Assembly (NCBI RefSeq): GCF_050596425.1 | Contig: NZ_CP192292.1 | Location: 2,666,001 to 2,730,000 of the forward strand | DNA: 64,000 nucleotides | From: G963665925 sp050596425 | GTDB taxonomy: Bacteria; Bacillota; Clostridia; Peptostreptococcales; Acidaminobacteraceae | Direction: 5' to 3' | Shown: positions 34,047-44,149 of the stretch, piece after piece | Numbering within the stretch: the first letter of the stretch is position 1 | Layout of the letters: each line of letters begins with the position of its first letter | Notes under the pieces: generated by a model | Seen by the model: the letters and a program-made list of their open reading frames with translations, nothing else | Told to the model about the DNA's origin: nothing | Database searches by the model: none | Position numbers and translations under genes: made by a program

Positions 34047-34682
34047 ATGAAAACGCTAGAATTTTTCGCAAAGCGTCACAGCGTTCGTAAGTTTAAAGAT
34101 GAAGAGGTTCCCCAAGAGGACATTGAAAAGATTATAAAGGCCGCTACCCTTGCGCCATCAGGCAAAAATATTCAAAATTGGCACTTTGTCGTTGTGAAAA
34201 GTAGAGATATGATCGAGAAAATGGCTAAGGCTGTTGAAGACAGAAATATTAAACTATCAGAGTATGCTGAAAGTGATGCTGATAGAAAATTCTCAAAAAT
34301 GATCAAATATCATACAGTGTTTAGAAATGCACCTGTGGTTATTCTGGTGTTTTCTGGTCCATATCCTGCAACAGGTCTTAATCTCATTAAAGCCTCTGGA
34401 GCAGATATGGATGAAATTCATGCCTTCTTAAAGCCGGCACCTGGCATTCAAAACATTGGCGCTGCAATGCAAAACCTTCAACTTGCTGCCGCACATATGG
34501 GCTATGGAGGATGCTGGATGACTGGCTGCAACTATGCAGCAAAGCAAATTGAAGATATTGTTGGTTTTAAAAAAGAAGGCTACAGCTTAGCTTGTATGAC
34601 ACCACTGGGTGTGCCTGAATCGCTTGATCTGAAAAGCCCACCAAGAAATCCCGTCGAAGACGTTATGACAGTGATTGAGTAA
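34047..34682 (+). CDS. Nitroreductase-family flavoprotein
   Basis: 211 residues from the ATG at 34047, with ATAGGAGGGTTC ahead. FMN-binding nitroreductase fold: FFAKRHSVRKFKDEEVP with the N-terminal Arg that contacts FMN phosphate, KAATLAPSGKNIQNWHFVVV, GAAMQNLQLAAAHMGYGGCWM, and MTPLGVPES near the end. The natural substrate is unknown. The gene stands alone with its own terminator. Confidence 0.92.
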   Translation: MKTLEFFAKRHSVRKFKDEEVPQEDIEKIIKAATLAPSGKNIQNWHFVVVKSRDMIEKMAKAVEDRNIKLSEYAESDADRKFSKMIKYHTVFRNAPVVILVFSGPYPATGLNLIKASGADMDEIHAFLKPAPGIQNIGAAMQNLQLAAAHMGYGGCWMTGCNYAAKQIEDIVGFKKEGYSLACMTPLGVPESLDLKSPPRNPVEDVMTVIE

Positions 34683-34722
34683 GCTAGCAATATTTCTGAA
34701 AACACATCACTATGAAGCAAAG

Positions 34723-34764
34723 AACCCCCTAAGTTCTTAAGACTAGAACTTAGGGGGTTTTATT
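34723..34764. terminator. Bidirectional terminator after the nitroreductase gene
   Basis: A 15-bp perfect stem AACCCCCTAAGTTCT and complement with a 7-base loop, followed by TTATT on the plus strand, between convergent genes. Confidence 0.85.
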
Positions 34765-34775
34765 GATCAATTCTA

Positions 34776-35858
34776 TTATCTGGCCACCGTCTCCTTAATG
34801 AAAACGGAAAGATCATATTTAAGGTCTATTTCATATGGTGGCTGATTCAGTGGGTCCTCAATAATTCTTATAATCGGTCTTGTCGTATAACCTTTTCTTA
34901 CATCAACAATTATACCCTTTCGACCATCCTCTAAAAGAACCGTCTCCCCAGGTCGATATATTGCCACGTTATCTATAAGTGCCTTTAGCAGGTCCGCATC
35001 GATCCGCATAATGGCTTCAGCCATCATTACATCAAGAGCCTTATAAACAGGCATACTTCTCTGATATACCCGATCCGAAGTCATGGCATCAAACATATCA
35101 CATATACTAACGATCCTGGTATAGACAGAGATATTTTCATTTTTAAGCCCTCTGGGATACCCTGAGCCATCGAGTCTTTCATGATGTCCATAAATTATCT
35201 GTTTGCTAATGCCTGATAGAGTTATATCATCTTGAACCAGTTCATAGCCCATTTTCACGTGGGTCTTTACCTTTTCAAACTCTTCCTGTGTGAGTCTTGA
35301 TGGTTTATTGAGGACTGATTCAGGAATACACATTTTACCGATGTCGTGCATGAGGGCACCAATGGACATATGCTTAATTTTCTCGTGGTCGATTTTAAGA
35401 GCCAGTCCCAGCACAATACTTAAAACTGTTACATTGACACTATGGGCATAGGTATACATATCTGTTCCCATAAGTTCAACCATATTGTAGAGCCGATCAG
35501 GCATGTCTACTAGGGTGTCAAATAATTCTTTTACAATATTTCGGTATTCACCAATGATAGCCTGGTCAATCATATTGCCTTTGGACATATTTCCATTTGC
35601 AAAAGTTTTCTTCATAATTTTTTCAATTTTAGTCACAGACTTGATCTTGAGCTCATCTGGAATAACCGATACGGGTTCAATACCATGGGAAAGTTCATCT
35701 TCAATGTAAATATAATAAATACTATTCTTCTTAAGGCTTTTGATCATAAGAGGTGAAAGCTTAACACCTGCTGATAGTAAAAGAGCTGCATCAGTCGAAT
35801 ATATGGATTTACCAAGAATATCATCTTCCTCTATATTGTCAACAGACACCAATCTCAT
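34776..35858 (-). CDS. HD-GYP c-di-GMP phosphodiesterase
   Basis: 360 residues. The HD-GYP domain (about 130-300) shows HSVNVTVLSIVLG, the metal pair in MHDIGKMCIP and HHERLDGSGYPRGLK, where GYP is intact, and FDAMTSDRVYQ. It should hydrolyse c-di-GMP. A short N-terminal domain (1-60, with SIYSTDAALLLSAGVKLS) and a C-terminal beta domain with YRPGETVLLEDGRKGIIVDV are typical of this clostridial subgroup. The start follows GGAGGTGG. The large BTAD regulator lies just upstream on the same strand. Confidence 0.93.
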   Translation of the reverse strand: MRLVSVDNIEEDDILGKSIYSTDAALLLSAGVKLSPLMIKSLKKNSIYYIYIEDELSHGIEPVSVIPDELKIKSVTKIEKIMKKTFANGNMSKGNMIDQAIIGEYRNIVKELFDTLVDMPDRLYNMVELMGTDMYTYAHSVNVTVLSIVLGLALKIDHEKIKHMSIGALMHDIGKMCIPESVLNKPSRLTQEEFEKVKTHVKMGYELVQDDITLSGISKQIIYGHHERLDGSGYPRGLKNENISVYTRIVSICDMFDAMTSDRVYQRSMPVYKALDVMMAEAIMRIDADLLKALIDNVAIYRPGETVLLEDGRKGIIVDVRKGYTTRPIIRIIEDPLNQPPYEIDLKYDLSVFIKETVAR

Positions 35859-35907
35859 AGAACCACCTCCTGCTCTAAGCTATATATACCATCCTTCAAG
35901 GTCTTTC

Positions 35908-38892
35908 TCACAGAAGATTCATTTCAAATTCTGAACGGGATTTCCTAAAGTGCTCTTGAGCCACTCTCATATAAACCTCAGGTATGTCTGCAATGATTTC
36001 GGGCAAGTCGTGAATGTTCTTTTCCACTGCCTTTTTCTTAAACTCTGCACGCATTTTGTTGAATATTCCAAGGGAATAAGGGTTCATAAGCTTATTGGAG
36101 TACATGCTAGACAACTCCAAGTGGTCATATGCCTCTTCAATCTTATCTGCACTTAGCTTAATAAGAGCCATATACCCCTCTGCTATGGCTCGCTTCCAAA
36201 CTGTACCATACACTTCAAACTGTCTTATAGCTTCTTCAAAGTATGAAATGGCTTCATTCTGATGACCTGATTCATAGGCAGTTTGCCCTGCATTGGTCAA
36301 AAATATTGACGTACATCTGGAAACACCTGATAGCTCACTAATTTCAATGGCAAGTTCATAACTTTTCATGGCATCTTCATATTTTTTCTGTATGCGATGC
36401 AAATCGCCTAAATAATTGTGACACGCTGCAATATTAAGCCTGTAACGTCCTCTGCGGTCGTCAATGGATTTGAAAATCTTAATGGCATCCTTCAAAAGCA
36501 ACTCTGCCTCATCATATCGATGCATCATGATCATGGCCAGACCTTTAAGCCTTTTTATCATCGCTTCTTCTTCCTGATCATTATAAACCTCTAGTATATT
36601 TAAGGCCTTTTTTATCCACTGCATCATGAGTTTCTCGTCATAGGTCTGTACCGCATAATTAATTAGCTGTCTAATACCTTTTAACATGAAGTCATACTCT
36701 CTATAGACACCGGTGATTTGTATAAGCTCATCAATGGCTTTTCGCCCCGCCTCATAATGTCCCTCACGAATATAATAACGCCCCTGCATAAGCAGCAACC
36801 TCATGATTAAACGATCCACTTCTTTTGGATTCTTATTGCTTCTTTTTAAACCGTCTAAATCATTTTCAGCCTCTTTAAACCAAGTCATAACCCTATTGTT
36901 GTCAACTAAGCGCACAGTTTTTGATTCAACATTTAAATCTATAACTGGATAGAGTTCATGCTCAAAATTCAAAAAACCCTCAATATAAATCAAATGGTAC
37001 TTCATGGCCTTAATGAACTCTTCAGCTTTTCTATAGTGGTATATGGCCCGTTCGTATCCCTTTTCATCGGAGTGTAAGGCAAACCACTCAGCAACCTTCA
37101 AATGTAGAATTTTTCGCTTTGTCACATTCATATTGTCATATATATATTCACGCAACTTGTGGTGGGAGAAGACAAACTGTCCCTCTTCCTCCCCTTCAAT
37201 GAGTATATAGCTGTTCTGAAGTTCTTCCAAACTTTCAAGAAGGACCAAATCATCTTTTCCACTGACTGCCCCCAGTGCGCCAAACTCAATTTTGTCAGTA
37301 AAGCACGCTACAAGATCAAGTAACTTTGACGCTTCTTCGGATAAGTCATTAAATCGTCCTTCAATGATGCTTCTCATGGCAGGCGTCATATTCACGTCTT
37401 CACTTTTCTTAAGGGCATACACATACTCTTTTATAAAGAAGGGATTGCCCTCAGTCTGTTCAAATATATTCTTTAAAATCTGATCATCGTTTAAACCTGG
37501 TTCAATTGTCTCCAAAAACCCCTTAATGTCAGCTTTGCTAAATCTTGAAAGATAAACCACATCAACATTGCCACCCCTTAAAAGCGTGGCTTTCATTCGT
37601 CTGACCTTATTCGAAGCTCCACTCCTTGAAAGCCCGACAAATAGCACCTTGTCTCGACCGTATTGTAAAAGAAGGTTCGTCAATATGGAAAGGCTCATTT
37701 CATCCATCCACTGAATATCATCAACAACCAAAACAATTTTACCCTTGGCTGACAACATTTCAAATAAGCCCTGAATGATGTCTTCCAGTAAATGAACTTG
37801 CAGGCTCTGACTTATTTCATTTTCGTCAAGCACTTCATCAAAAGCTGTCGCAAATGATGGGAAGACTCGAACAAGCTCTCGTTTCCAGTTTGGTGGCCAT
37901 ACAATGCCTTCTTTCGTTGAGAGCTCGAGTAACTGCTCCATGACTGCATGCCAAGGTTTTAAGTAAAAATGTGACTCTGACTGATAGCAAACCACTTGTA
38001 TGGTCTGAAAATTTTCTTTTTCGACATGTTCAACAAATGACTGCTTGAGGGTCGTCTTGCCTATACCGGCTTCCCCTTCGACAAGGATAGATTTGAATTT
38101 CAAATTGTTCTTAAAGTTTTTAACAACCTTTAGGAGCTGGTTCATTTCTTGTTTACGACCATACATCTCTGTCGAAGCTTTATTTTCTGCTTCCTCTTCC
38201 CTCTGCATAGCCAGCCTTTCAAAGACCCTTTTGGTCTCTACATCTGGCTCGACCCCCAAATCTTCATTGAGAAGGGTTTTTAATGACTGAAATATTTTAA
38301 AGGCCTTGTTCATATGACCAGAATCAGAATAGGCTTGCATAATAATCCTATAGGCTCTTTCGTCATAGGGGTCAACCTTTATGACAATGGACATAATTCG
38401 AATGATGTCCCCCACATTTTCTGAAGCGCCATCTTCAACTTGATCATAAGCCATTTCTGTGAATCGCTCACGACAAAACTCTCTATAGCCCAATATCCAG
38501 TCTTCGAAATTTTCAGCATTCTTTACGTTGTAGCCTTGTAAAAAAGGGCCTGTATAGATTTCGAGATTCTCTTTGTCTAATAGGTCGCTTACATCTATTT
38601 TTAAGTCAACTTGACTGGAAATTTCAACAATTGAACGCTTGGGGGTGTATAGCACCTCTTCCCCAAGGGTCTTCTTAATTTGATACAAGGCGTTTCTTAA
38701 ATTTTTCTTGGCCGTGCCCTCATTCAATTCGCTCCAAAACAAGTTTACAAGTTCGTCCCTTGTGACTCTTTTTTGAATGGCAAGATAAAAGAATATGGCT
38801 TCAGCTTTTTTAAATGGAAATTCTACGGCTTCTTCATTAAGTATAATCTTCGGGACTCCAAATAGTTTTAATTTGACCTTCAAAACATCCAC
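35908..38892 (-). CDS. Large BTAD-AAA-TPR transcriptional regulator
   Basis: 994 residues. In order: an OmpR-like winged helix (about 1-95, KLFGVPKIILNEEAVEFPFKKAE), a BTAD domain (100-235), an AAA-type ATPase (about 250-500; Walker A EGEAGIGKTTL, Walker B IVLVVDDIQWMDE) and TPR repeats to the end (AACHNYLGDLHRIQKKYEDA, FLTNAGQTAYESGHQNEAISYF). The design matches AfsR/SARP and MalT-like signal-integrating regulators. Ligand and targets are unknown; the HD-GYP gene 50 bp downstream may be co-expressed. The ATG at 38892 has GGGGGTGG very close to it; a TTG three codons in is an alternative start. Confidence 0.88.
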   Translation of the reverse strand: MDVLKVKLKLFGVPKIILNEEAVEFPFKKAEAIFFYLAIQKRVTRDELVNLFWSELNEGTAKKNLRNALYQIKKTLGEEVLYTPKRSIVEISSQVDLKIDVSDLLDKENLEIYTGPFLQGYNVKNAENFEDWILGYREFCRERFTEMAYDQVEDGASENVGDIIRIMSIVIKVDPYDERAYRIIMQAYSDSGHMNKAFKIFQSLKTLLNEDLGVEPDVETKRVFERLAMQREEEAENKASTEMYGRKQEMNQLLKVVKNFKNNLKFKSILVEGEAGIGKTTLKQSFVEHVEKENFQTIQVVCYQSESHFYLKPWHAVMEQLLELSTKEGIVWPPNWKRELVRVFPSFATAFDEVLDENEISQSLQVHLLEDIIQGLFEMLSAKGKIVLVVDDIQWMDEMSLSILTNLLLQYGRDKVLFVGLSRSGASNKVRRMKATLLRGGNVDVVYLSRFSKADIKGFLETIEPGLNDDQILKNIFEQTEGNPFFIKEYVYALKKSEDVNMTPAMRSIIEGRFNDLSEEASKLLDLVACFTDKIEFGALGAVSGKDDLVLLESLEELQNSYILIEGEEEGQFVFSHHKLREYIYDNMNVTKRKILHLKVAEWFALHSDEKGYERAIYHYRKAEEFIKAMKYHLIYIEGFLNFEHELYPVIDLNVESKTVRLVDNNRVMTWFKEAENDLDGLKRSNKNPKEVDRLIMRLLLMQGRYYIREGHYEAGRKAIDELIQITGVYREYDFMLKGIRQLINYAVQTYDEKLMMQWIKKALNILEVYNDQEEEAMIKRLKGLAMIMMHRYDEAELLLKDAIKIFKSIDDRRGRYRLNIAACHNYLGDLHRIQKKYEDAMKSYELAIEISELSGVSRCTSIFLTNAGQTAYESGHQNEAISYFEEAIRQFEVYGTVWKRAIAEGYMALIKLSADKIEEAYDHLELSSMYSNKLMNPYSLGIFNKMRAEFKKKAVEKNIHDLPEIIADIPEVYMRVAQEHFRKSRSEFEMNLL

Positions 38893-39161
38893 CCCCTAAA
38901 TAGTGTTCTATAGTCTAGTATGAGGCAGTTTTCAAAAAACGTCAATGATTTCGACCCAATATATTCACTTCTAGTTTTCCATTGACGCTTTTCTCAGTCA
39001 GGCATTGCATATTCTCTTAAAATCTATCGTGTAACCTTTCAAAAGCCCTCATTTTCACTTTTATCTATAGACTCTTATCAAAATTCATTCATAATGTCTT
39101 GATAAGGCAAAGAGGAAGTCAAACAGCCTTCAAGAATTTTCTGATAATTGCAAAAGAAGTA
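38893..39161. other. Divergent intergenic DNA
   Basis: Upstream DNA of the BTAD regulator; no gene or structured element supported before the serS promoter at 39162. Confidence 0.4.
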
Positions 39162-39190
39162 TTGTCAATCGGCCATTCACCCTGTATAAT
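39162..39190 (+). promoter_or_regulatory. Promoter of the serS T-box transcript
   Basis: TTGTCA and TATAAT are separated by 17 bp; transcription would start near 39197, at the head of the T-box leader. Confidence 0.7.
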
Positions 39191-39196
39191 TTAGTC

Positions 39197-39437
39197 AATC
39201 AAATGCTTACATATGAGCTGTTTTGAACTACATAATAACCAGCATAGATGAAAAATACGACTGCAAGTTTCTTTAGAGAGCTGATGACCGGTGAAAATCA
39301 GTGTAACGATCAGTCCTTCCACTTTCTGAGCTGGCAAGGTTTATACCCTATAAAGTATAATCAAGTGGTCTTATGACAATTTGGGTGGCAACGCGGAACT
39401 CTTTCGTCCCATATATTAGGGATTAAAGAGTTTTTTT
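39197..39437 (+). promoter_or_regulatory. T-box riboswitch, serine (UCC specifier)
   Basis: The T-box sequence GGGTGGCAACGCGG at 39383-39396 and the terminator stem AACTCTTT/AAAGAGTT plus seven T (39397-39437) are clear. In Stem I, GATGACCGGTGAAAATCAG is the usual apical element, and the specifier codon lies just before ACTTTCTGAGC at 39318-39320, reading TCC (UCC, serine). Uncharged tRNA-Ser should favour the antiterminator and turn serS on. Confidence 0.92.
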
Positions 39438-39465
39438 ATTATTTCAGCATGAGAGGAGTCTAAAA

Positions 39466-40752
39466 ATGATTGATATTAAATTGGTAAGAGAGAACCCTGA
39501 CCTAGTTAAAGAGAACATGAAAAAGAAGTTCCAGCATGATAAAGTTCAACTTGTTGACAAAGTCCTTGAACTTGATGTAAAGCGACGAGAGACAATCGCA
39601 AAGGTGGATGATCTTCGTGCAAGTCGAAACACTTTGTCTAAGCAAATTGGCAAACTAATGGGTCAGGGTCAAAAAGAAGAAGCCCAAGACATTAAGAATC
39701 AAGTTGCAAAAAATGCTGAAACACTTGCTCAACTTGAACTGGACAGAAAAGAGCTCGATGAGAAAGTCACAGCAATTATGATGAAAATTCCAAACATCAT
39801 TGACGATACAGTCCCTATTGGTAAAGACGATACAGAAAATGTGGAAATAGAAAAATTCGGAGAACCTCTGGTACCAGACTTTGAAGTGCCCTATCACATT
39901 GACTTGATGAAGTCATTTTCAGGTGTGGATCTTGAAAGCGCTGCAAAAGTGGCTGGCAGTGGTTTTTACTACCTCATGGGAGACATTGCAAGACTCCATA
40001 GCGCCCTGCTTTCTTATGCAAGGGATTTTATGATCGATAAGGGCTTCACTTACTGCATTCCCCCATATATGATTCGGAGCGAAGTGGTTCAAGGTGTAAT
40101 GAGTTTTGCCGAAATGGATGCCATGATGTATAAAGTCGAGGGAGAAGATCTATACCTGATTGGTACAAGTGAACACTCAATGATTGGAAAATATATTGAT
40201 ACCATTGTTCAAGAAGAAACTTTACCTCATACACTCACAAGTTATTCACCATGCTTTAGAAAAGAAAAAGGCGCCCACGGCATTGAAGAACGCGGTGTTT
40301 ATCGAATTCATCAATTTGAAAAGCAGGAAATGATCGTTGTCTGCATGCCAGAAGAAAGCAAAAAATGGTACGACGTTCTCTGGCAATCCACCGTTGATAT
40401 TTTCAGATCTCTTGATGTTCCAGTGCGAACTCTAGAGTGTTGTTCTGGCGATTTAGCCGACCTTAAAGTAAAATCTGTTGATGTGGAAGCTTGGTCCCCT
40501 AGACAGGGAAAATATTTTGAAGTTGGTAGCTGTTCTAATCTGGGCGATGCCCAAGCAAGGCGTCTGAAGATTCGCCGTAAAGGTGATAGCGGTAAAGGTT
40601 TTGTGCACACTCTAAACAACACAGTTCTTGCACCCCCAAGAATGCTGATTGCATTCCTTGAAAACAACTTAAATGAAGATGGCTCAGTTAACATTCCTGA
40701 AGTTCTTAGACCCTACATGGGCGGCAAGGGACTATTGACCCCAAACAAGTAA
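39466..40752 (+). CDS. serS: Seryl-tRNA synthetase
   Basis: 428 residues, the usual size. The N-terminal tRNA-binding coiled coil (about 1-110) starts MIDIKLVRENPDLVKENM. The class II catalytic core follows, with motif 2 FRKEKGAHGIEERGVYRIHQFEKQEM and motif 3 NNTVLAPPRMLIAFLENN. It charges tRNA-Ser. The gene lies alone behind a serine T-box and ends at a strong terminator. The start follows GAGAGGAGTC. Confidence 0.97.
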   Translation: MIDIKLVRENPDLVKENMKKKFQHDKVQLVDKVLELDVKRRETIAKVDDLRASRNTLSKQIGKLMGQGQKEEAQDIKNQVAKNAETLAQLELDRKELDEKVTAIMMKIPNIIDDTVPIGKDDTENVEIEKFGEPLVPDFEVPYHIDLMKSFSGVDLESAAKVAGSGFYYLMGDIARLHSALLSYARDFMIDKGFTYCIPPYMIRSEVVQGVMSFAEMDAMMYKVEGEDLYLIGTSEHSMIGKYIDTIVQEETLPHTLTSYSPCFRKEKGAHGIEERGVYRIHQFEKQEMIVVCMPEESKKWYDVLWQSTVDIFRSLDVPVRTLECCSGDLADLKVKSVDVEAWSPRQGKYFEVGSCSNLGDAQARRLKIRRKGDSGKGFVHTLNNTVLAPPRMLIAFLENNLNEDGSVNIPEVLRPYMGGKGLLTPNK

Positions 40753-40758
40753 TAAATT

Positions 40759-40796
40759 AAGGGTGGTCTACCAAATTGGTGGACCACCCCTTTTAA
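40759..40796. terminator. Bidirectional terminator between serS and ftcD
   Basis: A long GC-rich stem built on GGGTGGTC/GACCACCC followed by TTTT on the plus strand and a T-rich run on the minus strand. Confidence 0.85.
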
Positions 40797-40809
40797 TGTG
40801 TATTGTATT

Positions 40810-41709
40810 TTATTCGATGTCCATAATGCGCTTTTCAAGAACTTGGTTCATTGAGAAGTCTTCAACACCTAGGTAGTATTCAGCCGTTTGAATCATAGCC
40901 TCCATTGGAAGCAGACCGATGACTTCTGAACCAATGACATTGACGCCGTAACGTTTTGCTTCAATGCGGATAAGTTCAAATGCTCTATACAGAGGCGTTC
41001 TTGTGAAATCAGTCATATTCATAGATACCTGTGTAAGATTACGGTCTTCCATAGCGATACCAATACCCTTACAGTATCTTAGGCCACCACTTAAATGACG
41101 CACACGCTTAGCAATTGCATTGGCTGTGTCTAGATTGTTTGTGTCCAGAATAACATTAAATGCTACAAGTGGCATTCTAGCTCCAATTGCCGTAATACCA
41201 GCAGTTGGATGAATGTCAGTACCAAAATCTGGCTTCCACTGGTCTTCTTTAACCTTTTCAGCCATACCTTCAAATTGACCCTTGCGCAGTTTTGAAAGAT
41301 TTTGTCTATGTGTTGCAGAAGCAGCTTTTTCATAAAGGAAAACTGGAATTTGAAGTTTGTCATAGACTGCCTGAGCTGTCTCTTTTGCAAGCTCTACAGC
41401 TTCATCCATTGTAAAGTTCTTGATTGGAATAAATGGTACAACATCTGTCGCGCCCATTCTAGGGTGCTGACCTTCATGTTTTGTCATGTCAATAACTTCT
41501 GATGCAGTGCCCATAGCTTCAACAATTACAGCCTTCAGAGCTTGTGGCTCGCCTACAAGTGTAACAACCGTTCTATTATGGTCTTCGTCACTGCTGTAGT
41601 CAAGAAGCTTTACGCCGTCTTTGCCTCTAAAGTTGTCAATAATCTTTTCAATTTTGTCCTTGTCTCTACCTTCTGAGAAATTTGGGACGCATTGTACGAT
41701 AGTTTGCAT
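40810..41709 (-). CDS. ftcD: Glutamate formiminotransferase
   Basis: 299 residues, matching the single-domain formiminotransferase without the cyclodeaminase domain. It moves the formimino group of N-formimino-glutamate to THF, giving glutamate. Marks are VQCVPNFSEGRDKDKIE, DYSSDEDHNRTVVTLVG, HEGQHPRMGATDVVPFIPI with the catalytic His region, and GLRYCKGIGIAMEDRNLTQVSMNMTDF. It is the last gene of the hut group. The 5-formimino-THF product would need a separate cyclodeaminase, not seen here. Confidence 0.94.
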   Translation of the reverse strand: MQTIVQCVPNFSEGRDKDKIEKIIDNFRGKDGVKLLDYSSDEDHNRTVVTLVGEPQALKAVIVEAMGTASEVIDMTKHEGQHPRMGATDVVPFIPIKNFTMDEAVELAKETAQAVYDKLQIPVFLYEKAASATHRQNLSKLRKGQFEGMAEKVKEDQWKPDFGTDIHPTAGITAIGARMPLVAFNVILDTNNLDTANAIAKRVRHLSGGLRYCKGIGIAMEDRNLTQVSMNMTDFTRTPLYRAFELIRIEAKRYGVNVIGSEVIGLLPMEAMIQTAEYYLGVEDFSMNQVLEKRIMDIE

Positions 41710-41858
41710 TAGAATTTCCTCCCGAGTTTTACATGAAGGAACTCACACATAGATCATGTGTAAGTTCCTGTTTCCAAAGGTTGATTTACAAATTGTCTTA
41801 CCATTATAAGTCTAGCATACCACTTTATAGGTTTAAATCTATTTGTGGTTAAACCACA

Positions 41859-43898
41859 CTACTTCTTTAACCCGTACTTCTTAAATGCATCTTCCACAAG
41901 TCCACCAACAAGATCTTCATTTGCCACATACGGAATTGTAATATGATCAGATCCGTCATAGATTTGGTTATATTCCATTGATGTTTCAATGGCATGTTCA
42001 TTTCTAGCCCAGTTACGACGAGATACACCCACCATAGTGTCCCAAGGAACTGCGCGACGAAGAATGCGATCCACACGCTCTGAGCCGTCAAGAACCATAC
42101 CGAAACCACCATTGATAGACTTACTGATACCAACGCCGCCACCATTATGAAGGGCTACCATTGTCATACCACGTGCCGCATTGCCCGCAAAACATTGTGT
42201 TGCCATTTCTGAAGTCATATTAGAACCATCATAGATGTTTGATGTCTCACGGAATGGCGAATCTGTACCGCCAGTATCATGGTGGTCACGGCCCAGCATA
42301 ACAGGACCAATTTCACCTTTTCGAACCATTTCATTAAATTTCAGAGCAATGTTCATTCGACCTAGAGCATCCTGGTATAGGATACGCGCCTGAGAACCAA
42401 CAACAAGACCATTTGAATCAGCATCGCGAACCCAAACGTAGTTGTCTCTATCTTGCGGGCGTCTGTCTGGATCGATGCACGACATAGCTGCAGCATCTGT
42501 TTTAAGAAGGTCTTCCTTCTTTCCAGATAGGCATACCCAGCGGAAAGGACCATATCCGTAATCGAACAGCATAGGACCCATAATGTCTTCTACATATGAT
42601 GGCCAGATAAAGCCTTCTGATTCATCTTTGCCATTCTTACAGATTTCAGATTGACCTGCATCATAAATGGCTTTCATAAAGGCATTACCATAATCAAAGA
42701 AGTAAGATCCTTTTTCTGTAAGCGCTTTTACAAGTTCATAGTGTTTCTTTAATGACTCATTAACAAGTTCAATGAATTTTTTCTTGTCTTTTGCTAGAAG
42801 CTCTGTACGCTCATCAAATGATAGACCTTGTGGACAGTAGCCACCATCATAAGGAACGTGACAAGATGTCTGGTCAGAAAGCAGGTGAATCTGAACATCG
42901 TTGTCAACCGCGTATTGTAGCAGGTCAACCACATTGCCATAGAATGCAATGGCACGACCTTCGCCCTTGTCCATGTACTTGTTGGCTTCAGCAAAGGCTT
43001 CTTTAGGATCAGCTGTCCATGAATCCACCCAGCCCTGCTCATATCTTGTTTCAATTCTTGACTTATCCACTTCAGCAATAATACCAACACCATTGGCAAT
43101 CTTAACCGCTTTGCCTTGTGCACCAGACATACCACCAAGACCAGATGTTACGTATAGGAATCCACCTAAATCTTGATCACCACTGATGCCGTACTTCAGA
43201 CGACCAGCGTTAAGAACTGTGTTGAATGTTCCATGTACAATGCCCTGTGGACCAATGTACATCCAGCCACCAGCAGTCATTTGGCCATAATTTGATACAC
43301 CCATTGCAGCTGCCTTGTTCCAATCTTCTGGATTGTCATACATACCAATCATAAGACCATTTGTAATAAGTACACGTGGCGCTTCGGGTGATGAATGGAA
43401 TAGACCTAGAGGATGACCACTCATAATAACAAGTGTTTGGTCTTGTGTCATAACTTCAAGATATTTTTTTATCAGTCTGTACTGCATCCAGTTTTGGCAC
43501 ACACGACCTGTTTCACCATACGTTACAAGCTCATATGGATACAGGGCTATATCAAAGTCAAGATTGTTGTCAATCATAACTTGAATCCCTTTAGCTTCTG
43601 TGATGCCTTTATATTCTTCAATAGGCTTGGCTTTTATTTGGCCCTCTGGACGGTATCTGTATCCGTAAATACGACCATGTTCCATAAGTTCTTCCATAAA
43701 CTCCGGTGCCATAATATCATGAAACGCTTCTGGTACATATCGTAGTGCATTTTTCAAAGCTGTTTCAGTCTGCTTTTGTGTTAATGTAAACTCTCTTTTA
43801 GGGGCACGACGAATGCCTTCCTTAAACTCAGGGTATTCAGGCAACACGTTATCAAGTTTGATCGTCATTGCTTCAGATATTGCTTGATTACTAATCAT
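41859..43898 (-). CDS. hutU: Urocanate hydratase
   Basis: 679 residues from the ATG at 43898, eight bases after GGAGAGG; the frame opens three codons earlier at a GTG inside that site. It hydrates urocanate to imidazolonepropionate using NAD as an electrophile. Marks are SGHPLGLFHSSPEAPRV, GGWMYIGPQGIVHGTF, LGGMSGAQGKAVKIANGVG (NAD-binding), DQTSCHVPYDGGYCPQGLSF with the active-site Cys region, and ARGMTMVALHNGGGVGISK. The long form (about 670 residues, versus 550 in Bacillus) is known from anaerobes. Confidence 0.96.
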   Translation of the reverse strand: MISNQAISEAMTIKLDNVLPEYPEFKEGIRRAPKREFTLTQKQTETALKNALRYVPEAFHDIMAPEFMEELMEHGRIYGYRYRPEGQIKAKPIEEYKGITEAKGIQVMIDNNLDFDIALYPYELVTYGETGRVCQNWMQYRLIKKYLEVMTQDQTLVIMSGHPLGLFHSSPEAPRVLITNGLMIGMYDNPEDWNKAAAMGVSNYGQMTAGGWMYIGPQGIVHGTFNTVLNAGRLKYGISGDQDLGGFLYVTSGLGGMSGAQGKAVKIANGVGIIAEVDKSRIETRYEQGWVDSWTADPKEAFAEANKYMDKGEGRAIAFYGNVVDLLQYAVDNDVQIHLLSDQTSCHVPYDGGYCPQGLSFDERTELLAKDKKKFIELVNESLKKHYELVKALTEKGSYFFDYGNAFMKAIYDAGQSEICKNGKDESEGFIWPSYVEDIMGPMLFDYGYGPFRWVCLSGKKEDLLKTDAAAMSCIDPDRRPQDRDNYVWVRDADSNGLVVGSQARILYQDALGRMNIALKFNEMVRKGEIGPVMLGRDHHDTGGTDSPFRETSNIYDGSNMTSEMATQCFAGNAARGMTMVALHNGGGVGISKSINGGFGMVLDGSERVDRILRRAVPWDTMVGVSRRNWARNEHAIETSMEYNQIYDGSDHITIPYVANEDLVGGLVEDAFKKYGLKK

Positions 43899-43928
43899 GT
43901 TTTTCACCTCTCCATTACTATTTTCAGT

Positions 43929-44014
43929 TGCATCCAGAAGTCTTTAGCGATCAGCTATGTTTAGTCAAACACAAACACCTCAGACCACTGGATGCATTAT
44001 TTATATACTTCTGG
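43929..44014 (-). promoter_or_regulatory. Possible alternative-pairing leader of hutU
   Basis: Just before the hutU ribosome binding site, ACTTCTGGATGCA can pair in two exclusive ways: CTGGATGCA with TGCATCCAG (43988-43996), or ACTTCTGG with CCAGAAGT (44007-44014). Shared bases make the pairings compete. Regulation is only a suggestion; no known RNA family is recognised. Confidence 0.35.
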
Positions 44015-44149
44015 CGCTTGCAAAATTACCCATTTGCGTCCTCGTCATACCATATATAGAATTTTTGATTCTTAAATATCTATATTTATGGCATGGTGGG
44101 GACATTTGAGTGATATTTTACAAATCGCTCACTTAATAATTCACTTCGA

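Noticed and set aside
43899..44149. Sigma-54 promoter before hutU
   Set aside because: TGGGTAATTTTGCA looks similar but the GG-GC distance is 10 bp instead of 12.
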